DNA from: Planctomycetota bacterium
Lineage (GTDB): Bacteria > Planctomycetota > UBA8108 > UBA1146 > JAJFFE01
Assembly (NCBI GenBank): GCA_020425835.1
Contig: JAGQRC010000105.1
Location: 1-8,578 of the forward strand
Direction: 5' to 3'
DNA length: 8,578 nucleotides
Both the position numbers and the translations under genes were made by a program. The notes beneath the pieces were generated by a model that was given only the letters and a program-made list of their open reading frames with translations, ran no database searches and had not been told where the DNA came from. Positions 1-6,706 of the stretch are shown here, one piece after another. Every line of letters begins with the position of its first letter. Positions within the stretch are counted from its first letter, which is position 1.

Positions 1-945
1 CGCCGAGATGCAGACCGGGAGTCGGTGGCGATTGTCGAGTCGCGTGAGCGCCGAGCGGTCGAGGCACTTCTCCCAACGCTGGTCGCTCCCGTGACCCGCG
101 TGCACGACGACGCCGCCGCGCTCGCCGAGGAGCTCGAGGACGCTCTCCGCCGTCGGCGCGGGCACACCGTAGTCGTGCGCGGCGTCGGCGAAGTAGCGGC
201 GCTCGACCGAGAACCGTCTCTCACACGCCTTGGCCCATCGCTCCATCCGCGCCCGCATGTCGACCCATCCGTCGACCGCGATGAACGAGAAGCTCGGCTT
301 CGTCGCCTCCGCACGATCTTCCTCGGCGCGCTGGGCGTCGTGGGCGATGGTCTTCTGGATCACGACGCGGAGCTGCTCGAGCGTGCTCACCGGCCAGCGG
401 CCGACCGCCAACTCCGGGAGGTAGTGGACGCGATCGAAGTTGATCACGTCGTCCTTGTTCTTCTCGCCCCGGACCTCGCCGAAGTAGCCGGCGTGGAATC
501 CTTCGCGTTCGCCGTTCCAGGTCTCGAACGCTCCCTCGCCATCGACGAGATCGGCGTAGTAGAGATCGCTCGGATAGAAGGCGACATCGAACGCGGCGGC
601 CGTCACTCGGTCCAAGGTCATGTACCGGATCGGCATCACATCCGCATCGCCGACGAGGAGAACGTAGCGCGTGCCGCGGTCCCGCCACGCCTCGAAGAGC
701 GCCCGCTTGAGCCGTTCGGCCTCGTCGGTTTGGCTCCGCGCCAGCGATGATGCGTCGGGACTCGGGGCGAGCACCGATTCGAGCGTGAGGAGCTCGGTTC
801 GGATCGTCTTCGAGCGGTGCGCGACGAAGTCCGAGAGCTCGGTCGACCACGAGTCCGGAGCGACGATCGTGAGCCCGGGCGACGCCGGGGCTGACGCCGC
901 CAGGTGAAGCCCGAGCGCGAGGGCCGGGACGAAGAGCGATGGCAC
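1..945 (-). CDS. Secreted gingipain-type (family C25) cysteine peptidase, N-terminal part, truncated by window edge
   Basis: The reverse strand is open from 945 to base 1 (315 codons, no stop), so the 3' end lies outside the window. The N-terminus has a hydrophobic stretch ending in small residues (LFVPALALGLHLAASAPA), which looks like a signal peptide but lacks the usual Lys/Arg. Peptidase C25 hallmarks follow in order: YVLLVGDADVMPIRY at about 95-108, a Tyr-Tyr-Ala-Asp strand with an acidic loop at 129-137, VGRWPVSTLEQL at 181-192, and VVVHAGHGSDQRW at 279-291. The second His of HAGHG (H285) is the expected catalytic His. In gingipains the nucleophilic Cys follows about 30 residues later, after a hydrophobic strand. 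Here that strand (LPVCISA, 309-315) reaches the window edge, so the Cys should be in the next few codons; C312 is probably not the nucleophile. The start is uncertain: GTG at 945 or TTG at 951, no clear Shine-Dalgarno, and the frame is open further upstream without ATG, GTG or TTG. It is divergent from the kinase gene. The likely role is extracellular or envelope proteolysis, possibly processing of exported proteins. The family call is firm; the substrate is unknown. Confidence 0.85.
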   Translation of the reverse strand, partial: MPSLFVPALALGLHLAASAPASPGLTIVAPDSWSTELSDFVAHRSKTIRTELLTLESVLAPSPDASSLARSQTDEAERLKRALFEAWRDRGTRYVLLVGDADVMPIRYMTLDRVTAAAFDVAFYPSDLYYADLVDGEGAFETWNGEREGFHAGYFGEVRGEKNKDDVINFDRVHYLPELAVGRWPVSTLEQLRVVIQKTIAHDAQRAEEDRAEATKPSFSFIAVDGWVDMRARMERWAKACERRFSVERRYFADAAHDYGVPAPTAESVLELLGERGGVVVHAGHGSDQRWEKCLDRSALTRLDNRHRLPVCISA

Positions 946-984
946 GTTCAACGGACGGCTCGAGGACCGTGGCTCGGTCCATCG

Positions 985-1013
985 TTGTCCCGTGGACTCG
1001 TCACGCGCATCAT
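985..1013 (+). promoter_or_regulatory. Possible sigma-70-type promoter for the kinase gene
   Basis: TTGTCC (985-990) and CATCAT (1008-1013) are separated by 17 bases, and each matches four of six positions of the sigma-70 consensus. Transcription would start near 1020, about 34 bases before the kinase ATG. The site lies in the 108-base gap between two divergent genes. No experiment or search backs it, and hexamer matches of this quality also arise by chance. Confidence 0.28.
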
Positions 1014-1053
1014 GGATTCCCTCGTCTTTCCCGACCGGTGAGGTTCGTCGCTC

Positions 1054-3405
1054 ATGACCGATGCCCCTTCGCTCGAGTCCATCGTAGCGGGTCTCCTCGA
1101 GCGGATCGATGCCGAGGGCTCGGCGGCGATCGATGCGATCTGCGCGGCGCATCCCGATCGCGCGGAGGCGATTCGCACAGCGGTGGAGCGTCTCGCCTCC
1201 TTCGGGCTCCTCGAACGCCGGTCCCCGATCGTCGGGCTGCCCGACCGTTTGGGCCCGTTCCGACTGATCGAGACCATCGGGACGGGTGGTATGGGCGTCG
1301 TCGTCCTCGCCGAGGAGATGAACCCTCCGCGACGCGTCGCGCTGAAACTGATCCGGCCCGATCTCCTCGCTCTGCCCGGCGCGCACGAGCGGTTCCGGCG
1401 CGAGATCGAGTCGATCGCGCGCCTGCAGCATCGGAGCATCGCGACGATCCACACCGTCGGTGAAGACGCCGGGATCCCGTACTTCTCGATGGAGTGGATC
1501 CGCGGTCGTTCGCTCGAGGAGATCATCGATGCGTGGTCCGTGCGCCCCCCGGTGAAGTGGAGTGGGGCGTCGCTCGATGAGGCGCTCCGGGCCGGAGCGG
1601 ATGACGTCGTTGCGCGCTCGAGCTCGACCCCGGATTCCCTGTTCGCCGGCCCGTGGTGGTCGTGCGCGACGCGAATCGCTCGGGCGATCGCCGAAGCGCT
1701 CGATCACGCTCACCGACACGGCGTCGTCCACCGCGACGTGAAGCCGTCGAACGTCCTGGTCACCGAGGAGGGCCGAGTCGTGTTGATCGACTTCGGTCTC
1801 GCGCGGCCGGAGGGCGTCGATCGGATGACGAAGTCGGGCGCCCCGCTCGGCTCGTTACCGTACATGAGCCCGGAGCAACTTCGCGCGGGAGAGGTCGGAC
1901 CGCGCAGCGACGTCTACTCGCTGGCGGTCACCCTGCGCGAGCTGCTGACTCTCGAGCACCCCTTCGTCGACGATGATCCCGAGGAGCTCCGTCGATCGAT
2001 CGTCGAGGGACGCTCGCGTCGGTTCCGCGCGAGAGATCCCGGAACCCCGATCGAGCTCGAGGTCGTGACCGCACTGGGGATGGACGTCGATCCCGAGCGA
2101 CGGTATTCCGACGCCGCCGCGTTCATCGCCGACCTGGATGCCGTCCTCGCGCGACGTCCGATCGTCGCTCGTCGCATGTCGTGGTGGCTTCGTGCGCGGC
2201 GCTGGACCCATCGCCGACCGGCGCGAGCGATCGGCGCGCTCTTCGTCGTCGCGTGCGTCGGGCTCGGGATCACGGGGGTCGCGCTCTGGAGGCGCTCCGA
2301 GCGCGTCGCGCGAGAGTCTCGCGTGCTCGACCTCGACACCGAACGTGCGACCTTCCGTCCTCCGGACCCCGCTCGGCTCCAGGCGATCGACCGTTGGTTG
2401 AGCGAGGCGGCGCGCCTGGTCGAGCGCCGCGACGAGATCCTGGCCGGTGCTGCGGACGAGCGGCGCGCGGAGCTCTCCGGAGCGTTGGACCGTTTGGACA
2501 GCGATGTCGACTCGGTTCGAAGGCTCCGGCTCGAGGCTCGACGTTTCGACCGCGAGAATCGGAGTCCCGCCTGGGCCGCGGCGCGTCGAGCGATCGCGAC
2601 ATCGGATCGCTACGCGGGTCTCGACCTGTCACCCCAATCCGGACTGCGCCCGATCGGGCGCGACCCGGCGACCGGCCTGTGGGAGTTCCTCCATCTGATG
2701 AGCACCGACGACGACGATGCCGAGCATTCCGGGATCGTCATGGTTCTCGTTCCCGGGGGGGCCGCATGGATCGGGGCGAAGTCTCACCCCGACGATCCGC
2801 CCGTGGACTGTCCGAATGTCGACCCAGCCCTCGACCCGACTCGGCAGCAATGCTCGGGTCCGTGTCGCGTGAATCTACCCCCTCTGTTCGTCGCCAAGCA
2901 CGAACTCACTCGGGCGCAGTGGGCACGAATCCGCCATTGGTTCAACGACGAGCCCCCGAGCCTTCCGAAGAACCCGGATCACCCGCGTTGCGGCGTCAAC
3001 GGAAACGATCTCGATCGCCATCTCGAGCGGGTCGGACTCCGACTTCCCACCGAGATCGAGTGGGAGGTGTTCGCCCGGGCGGGCACGACGACGCGTTTCT
3101 ACTCCGGAGACGACCTCGAGAGTCTCGCGTCGTTCGAGAACGTCGCGAGTGAGTCGGGCCCGCGCGCGATCGATATCGGGGGCCGACACTCTCCGAATCC
3201 CTGGGGTCTGTACGACATCCACGGCAATAGCCGCGAGTGGTGCGCGAACGGTTTCACGTCGGCCGAGCGGAGCGATGCCCTGCGCGCCGTCCGCGGGGGC
3301 GACGCCACGATGTTCCCGCCCCGCGGCAGCGCCTTCCGGAGCGCGCACCCCGCGGACAAGGGGGACGGAACCATCGGTGCCCGCCCCGTCCGCACCGTGG
3401 AGTAG
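1054..3405 (+). CDS. Transmembrane Ser/Thr protein kinase fused to an FGE-sulfatase-like (SUMF1-type) domain
   Basis: This 783-residue protein has a Hanks-type kinase domain at about 67-370, one predicted membrane segment (392-412) and a C-terminal formylglycine-generating-enzyme-like domain at about 560-783. Kinase landmarks are complete: glycine loop GTGGMG (76-81), Lys98, helix C Glu117, HRD 226-228 with Lys230 and Asn233, DFG 246-248, and SPE 272-274 in place of APE. It should therefore be active. An insertion of about 40 residues (160-200) sits before the catalytic loop, and a short helical segment (1-55) precedes the kinase; both are common in planctomycete kinases. Residues 413-510 are charged and probably helical. 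The FGE-like domain shows LPTEIEWEVFARAG (664-677), NPWGLYDIHGNSREW (715-729), RGGD (747-750) and a GARPVR ending. It lacks cysteines in the final stretch where true FGEs have their catalytic pair, so it is more likely a binding or sensing domain. Its five cysteines (586, 600, 604, 646, 730) fit an extracytoplasmic location. GTGAGG at 1038-1043 is a reasonable Shine-Dalgarno for this ATG. Confidence 0.93.
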   Translation: MTDAPSLESIVAGLLERIDAEGSAAIDAICAAHPDRAEAIRTAVERLASFGLLERRSPIVGLPDRLGPFRLIETIGTGGMGVVVLAEEMNPPRRVALKLIRPDLLALPGAHERFRREIESIARLQHRSIATIHTVGEDAGIPYFSMEWIRGRSLEEIIDAWSVRPPVKWSGASLDEALRAGADDVVARSSSTPDSLFAGPWWSCATRIARAIAEALDHAHRHGVVHRDVKPSNVLVTEEGRVVLIDFGLARPEGVDRMTKSGAPLGSLPYMSPEQLRAGEVGPRSDVYSLAVTLRELLTLEHPFVDDDPEELRRSIVEGRSRRFRARDPGTPIELEVVTALGMDVDPERRYSDAAAFIADLDAVLARRPIVARRMSWWLRARRWTHRRPARAIGALFVVACVGLGITGVALWRRSERVARESRVLDLDTERATFRPPDPARLQAIDRWLSEAARLVERRDEILAGAADERRAELSGALDRLDSDVDSVRRLRLEARRFDRENRSPAWAAARRAIATSDRYAGLDLSPQSGLRPIGRDPATGLWEFLHLMSTDDDDAEHSGIVMVLVPGGAAWIGAKSHPDDPPVDCPNVDPALDPTRQQCSGPCRVNLPPLFVAKHELTRAQWARIRHWFNDEPPSLPKNPDHPRCGVNGNDLDRHLERVGLRLPTEIEWEVFARAGTTTRFYSGDDLESLASFENVASESGPRAIDIGGRHSPNPWGLYDIHGNSREWCANGFTSAERSDALRAVRGGDATMFPPRGSAFRSAHPADKGDGTIGARPVRTVE

Positions 3406-3497
3406 TCGACGCCCCGGGAGACTCGACGGCCGCCCGAGCCGCGGTTCGTCCGGGTCCGGCTGCGTAAGTCCTTCGGGAAGTCGGACATGGGTCGTGT

Positions 3498-3510
3498 CTG
3501 TCACGGACAG
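3498..3510. terminator. Short hairpin in the convergent intergenic gap, possible weak terminator
   Basis: CTGTC (3498-3502), loop ACG, GACAG (3506-3510) is a perfect 5-bp inverted repeat. It sits where the kinase gene and the oppositely oriented secreted-protein gene converge, and it overlaps the stop codon of the latter. No T-tract follows on either strand, and the plus strand continues with a G-run. Intrinsic termination is therefore unproven. The rest of the 95-base gap shows no stronger hairpin. Confidence 0.2.
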
Positions 3511-6500
3511 GGGGGGAAGGCGGTGCAGGGGAGGAGGTCGGGGGCGCCGTCGGGGCCGCAGGTCGGATGCGGCGGCGCGGGCGCCGGGCCGCCGGCGAAG
3601 AGGAAGTCGAGGAGCGCGATGGCGTCACCGATGTTCACCAACCCATCGTCGCCGATGTCGCCCGCCTTCGCGCAAGCGGTCGAGCTGCCGAGGAAGAGGT
3701 AGCCGAGGAGGGCGACGGCATCGCCGATGTCCACCGCGCCGTCCGCCGTGAAGTCGCCGCGGATGAACGGCACCGGTCGTAGACCGAAGAAGTCGAGATA
3801 ACGCGCGGCGAGAGCGACGCGATCACCCCCGTACCCGCCGAACTCCCACGAGACGGCGATCACCCGACCCGATCCGCCGAGCGGCGCGTAGGCGATTCCG
3901 GTCGCGTACGGCGTGGTCGCCCCGCCGGACCCATCGTCGAGCCACACCTCGACCGCGCCCTCGCCGGGAACATCGAGCGCGAAGGCGGTGCCCGTCGGAA
4001 CGAGCCGATCGGTCGAGTCGTCGCCCGCCTGATCCTGGGTGTAGGCCGCGTCGAAGCCGGTGAGGTCGAGCGCGCCGCCGCTCGACCCGACCATCCCGAC
4101 GAACGTGTCATCGCCGTCGTCGATCGGGTTGCCGTCCGACGAACGACCGTCGACCCCATCGAGGTCGAACAGCGCGGTCGGTGGGTCGAAGCCCCAGACC
4201 TCGGCGCCTTCGATGTAGACCGGTTTCCCGAGTGCCAGGAAGTCCGCGACCTTCTGACCCTCGCTCGCGGTCAGTCGGTTGTTCGCCGGATAGGTGCCGA
4301 GGGTGATCCAGAGCGAGTCGTAGCCCGAGATGTCCTTCCCCGAGATGTCCTCGTAGACGGCGACGCTGCGACCGTTCGCCTCGAGCGCTTGCTTCAACGC
4401 TTCGGTGGAGTCGACGTCGCCGTTGCGCCGGTCGTCCTTGTCGAGGATCGCGTCGTCCGAGTCGACGTCGTAGCAGAGATGGCAGCTCGTCTCGACGACA
4501 CTCCCATTGGTGCACTCGAAGCTGACCGTGTACCAGTTGCTCCCCGAGAGCGGGGAGGTGTCGACGTAGCTCTCCGTCGTGCCGGGCTCAGTGTCGAGAT
4601 CGACACAGTTGCGCGTGACCGTGACGTTGGCGTAGCTCTCCGGGTTCGTCCAGGAGAGTTCGACGTTGCTCCCGACGATCGTGCAGCTGAGATCCGACGG
4701 TGGCGTGCAGCCCGGCGCGCTCGCGATCGGGAACGCGAAGAGCCGACACTCGGCCTGGCCGACGATGTAGAGCGTCGGATCGATGCTCCCCGCGAGCGGA
4801 ACCGCGCTCACCGCAATCCCCGTGGTGAACGCGTCGTCGACGATCGCGTCGGGGCCGAGCTCGAACTCGGTGTCCGTGAGCCCACCCGCGCAGTCGGTGC
4901 GGACCAGCCGCACGGGGCCGCGGCTCGGCTGTGGCGTGCAGCCGATGGAGATCACGTAGCCGTCACCGCCGGGCATCCGGGCGACGCCGTTCCCGAAGGA
5001 CCCCGCGTTCTCCATGTCTTCGGGATCGAGGAAGATCGCCTCCGGATCGAGCGCCGCACCGTCGAACCCGATCGCGGAGTAGGCGTCGTCCTCGATGTCG
5101 ACGAGGATCAACGCCGAGGCGTCGCACGTCAGCGCGAGCCCCCCGGGAACACCCTCACCGGGGAGCTCGAGTGGGACGGTGCTCAGGAGATTGCCGGCCG
5201 TCGACGTCTCGAGGAGGAGCGTGTTCGTCGCGTCGATCCAGTAGACCGTGTCGGTCGACTCCCGATACGCGACACCGGTCGTGCGGCTCGTTCCCGTCGG
5301 CGACGGGAACGAGCCGATCGGCGTCAGGTCGCGGGCGAACCGATGGGTCACGCCGCCATCGAGCTCGACCACCCAGACTTCATCGATGCTCTCGACGACG
5401 GTCACTCCGTAGGGCGTGCCTCCCGACAGGGTCACCGACAGCTGCAGGTCGCTCGGGACTCGGACGCGGCAGCGTGGACCGAGGCAGGTGTCTCCGCCGA
5501 TCTGGGCACGAAGTTCGTACTCGACGACCTGCCCGGGGGGGACGCTGTCCACGAACGTCGTCGTCGCCGGTCCTGCGACACCGACGACGGCCCCGTCCCG
5601 AACGATCTCCACGAGGTCGTCGATCACCCTCGACATCCACGCCAGTTCGACCACACCCGCCGACGTCACCGTGCACGAGAGATCGCACGGCGGTGGGAAG
5701 CTGCACTCGAGGTTCGACACGTCGAGCGCGTAGATCGTGCGCGTCGAGCCTCCGATCGCCAACAACGTCGGCGAGCTGGTGGTGAAGCTCGGATGCCAGG
5801 CGACCCCGCGGACGGCGCGATCGAGGTCGGCGAGCCCGGTTCCCGGCCCATCGGTGAGCGGGCTCGTCGCCGAGGCACCGCTGCAGGGCCCGGCGGGATC
5901 GAAGGTGCAGAGGCGAACGGGTCCTCCCTCGGCCAGCGATCCGGCGGGTGCGAACAGTGCGCCGTCGCTGTCGCGGGCCGCGACGCCGAGACCGAGCGCC
6001 CCGTGCTTCGAGGTCGCACCGGGCATCGTCTGGCTCCGACCGGTCGCGACCCCGGTGATGGGGTCGATCTCGAAGAGGAGGTCCCCCTGGACATCGACGG
6101 CCCACAGGGTCGAGTTCGTCGCATCGAAGGTCAGTCCTCCGATCACGCCTCCGGATGGAGCGCCGACGGGAAGCACCGTGTCCACCACCCCGCCCGAGTC
6201 CGTCGCGATCAGCAGGTCGGCCGTCGCGTCGATCCAGAAGTAGCGACTCGATGCGACGTCGAACGCGATGCCGGTCGTCGTTCCCGTCGAAGGCGATGGC
6301 ACGGTCGCGACGGGAGCGAAGCCGAAGGAGAGCCGCACCGCGACGCCGGAGAAGAGATCGGTCACCGTCACCAGGTCGGCCTCGATCGTCAGGTCGAACG
6401 GGTCGGGCAACGAGAGCGCGGCGAGGTCGACGACCGGACCGGTCAACGGCAGGGACGGCGTCGGATGGATGACGGGAGGGAAGAGGGAGTCGTCACCGCC

Positions 6501-6608
6501 GACCGCGGGCCAGTCGAGACGATCGGCATCCGGGACCTGAGCCGGGCAAGGATCGATCGCGACGAAGCAGAGACCGATGACGAGGAGCGTGCGGCGGAGG
6601 TGGTTCAT
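3501..6608 (-). CDS. Large exported protein: duplicated propeller/FN3 modules, GATase-like domain, dockerin-like C-terminus
   Basis: This 1035-residue protein starts with a good signal peptide (RR at 5-6, hydrophobic LLVIGLCFVAI, likely cleavage after PCPA at 23). Residues about 75-300 and 386-632 are related beta-propeller-like regions, each followed by a Cys-containing FN3-like domain (301-385, 633-712). Residues 713-944 resemble a class I glutamine-amidotransferase-like fold, with SLWITLGTYP (765-774) and KPVYIEGAEVW (795-805). The latter has Glu where the catalytic Cys would be, so it is probably not an enzyme. The C-terminus (948-1035) has two dockerin/EF-hand-like loops. The first has ligands D952, T954, D956, D960 and D963; the second has D984, D988, N992 and D995, with Gly at position 3. 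A Pro/Cys-rich tail follows (C1017, C1028, C1034). Such C-termini recur on many exported planctomycete proteins and may act in calcium-dependent binding or surface sorting. TGAGG about 11 bases upstream of the ATG supports the start. It converges with the kinase gene and diverges from the sigma-factor gene. It may be a surface or extracellular structural or binding protein; no specific function is recognised. Confidence 0.9.
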   Translation of the reverse strand: MNHLRRTLLVIGLCFVAIDPCPAQVPDADRLDWPAVGGDDSLFPPVIHPTPSLPLTGPVVDLAALSLPDPFDLTIEADLVTVTDLFSGVAVRLSFGFAPVATVPSPSTGTTTGIAFDVASSRYFWIDATADLLIATDSGGVVDTVLPVGAPSGGVIGGLTFDATNSTLWAVDVQGDLLFEIDPITGVATGRSQTMPGATSKHGALGLGVAARDSDGALFAPAGSLAEGGPVRLCTFDPAGPCSGASATSPLTDGPGTGLADLDRAVRGVAWHPSFTTSSPTLLAIGGSTRTIYALDVSNLECSFPPPCDLSCTVTSAGVVELAWMSRVIDDLVEIVRDGAVVGVAGPATTTFVDSVPPGQVVEYELRAQIGGDTCLGPRCRVRVPSDLQLSVTLSGGTPYGVTVVESIDEVWVVELDGGVTHRFARDLTPIGSFPSPTGTSRTTGVAYRESTDTVYWIDATNTLLLETSTAGNLLSTVPLELPGEGVPGGLALTCDASALILVDIEDDAYSAIGFDGAALDPEAIFLDPEDMENAGSFGNGVARMPGGDGYVISIGCTPQPSRGPVRLVRTDCAGGLTDTEFELGPDAIVDDAFTTGIAVSAVPLAGSIDPTLYIVGQAECRLFAFPIASAPGCTPPSDLSCTIVGSNVELSWTNPESYANVTVTRNCVDLDTEPGTTESYVDTSPLSGSNWYTVSFECTNGSVVETSCHLCYDVDSDDAILDKDDRRNGDVDSTEALKQALEANGRSVAVYEDISGKDISGYDSLWITLGTYPANNRLTASEGQKVADFLALGKPVYIEGAEVWGFDPPTALFDLDGVDGRSSDGNPIDDGDDTFVGMVGSSGGALDLTGFDAAYTQDQAGDDSTDRLVPTGTAFALDVPGEGAVEVWLDDGSGGATTPYATGIAYAPLGGSGRVIAVSWEFGGYGGDRVALAARYLDFFGLRPVPFIRGDFTADGAVDIGDAVALLGYLFLGSSTACAKAGDIGDDGLVNIGDAIALLDFLFAGGPAPAPPHPTCGPDGAPDLLPCTAFPPCP
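4473..6386 (-). repeat. Tandem internal duplication of a ~330-residue module within the secreted protein
   Basis: This is a protein-level repeat. Module 1 covers residues about 75-385 (bases 5454-6386) and module 2 about 386-712 (bases 4473-5453). Matching landmarks keep a nearly constant offset: WIDAT at 125 and 457 (332), GPVRL at 229 and 564 (335), DLSCT at 309 and 639 (330), and TTGIAF/TTGVAY shortly before WIDAT. The copies have diverged strongly outside these landmarks, so the duplication is old. Module edges are approximate. Confidence 0.75.
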
Positions 6609-6656
6609 CGGGCGAAGTTCCTCACGGGAGCCGGGGAATCGGTGAGCGTCCGTCGC

Positions 6657-6684
6657 TTGACCCGAGTCGGGGCGTCCGGAGAAT
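6657..6684 (+). promoter_or_regulatory. Possible promoter for the sigma-factor gene
   Basis: TTGACC (6657-6662, five of six to the -35 consensus) and GAGAAT (6679-6684, four of six to the -10 consensus) are 16 bases apart. Transcription would start near 6691, leaving a 5' leader of only about 16 bases before the ATG at 6707. It lies in the 98-base divergent gap shared with the secreted-protein gene. The -35 box is good, but the call is inference from sequence alone. Confidence 0.33.
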
Positions 6685-6705
6685 CGTCGTTCGATGGGGG
6701 ACGAT
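6683..6705 (+). promoter_or_regulatory. Inverted repeat overlapping the sigma-factor ribosome binding site
   Basis: ATCGTC (6683-6688) and GACGAT (6700-6705) are perfect 6-base inverted arms around an 11-base loop. The G-rich run GGGGGA (6696-6701), the best candidate Shine-Dalgarno, lies partly in the loop and partly in the second arm, just before the ATG at 6707. A hairpin in the mRNA could limit ribosome access, or the repeat could be a protein-binding site. If transcription starts near 6691 the first arm would be absent from the RNA, which would favour a DNA operator or chance. Confidence 0.25.
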
Positions 6706-6706
6706 C

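Noticed and set aside
25..750. A 241-codon plus-strand frame at the left end
   Set aside because: It is antisense to the C25 peptidase, shows no domain or ribosome site, and has shadow-frame composition.
221..982. A 253-codon minus-strand frame beginning with ATG at the left end
   Set aside because: It is Arg-rich without motifs and overlaps in another frame the C25 peptidase, which has a complete set of family motifs.
2181..3152. A 323-codon plus-strand frame inside the kinase gene
   Set aside because: It is Arg/Ser/Pro-rich and lies wholly within a frame with well-conserved kinase and FGE-like motifs.
2731..3405. FGE-like domain as an active sulfatase-activating enzyme
   Set aside because: The cysteines needed for catalysis are absent from the C-terminal stretch, and no sulfatase gene is in the window.
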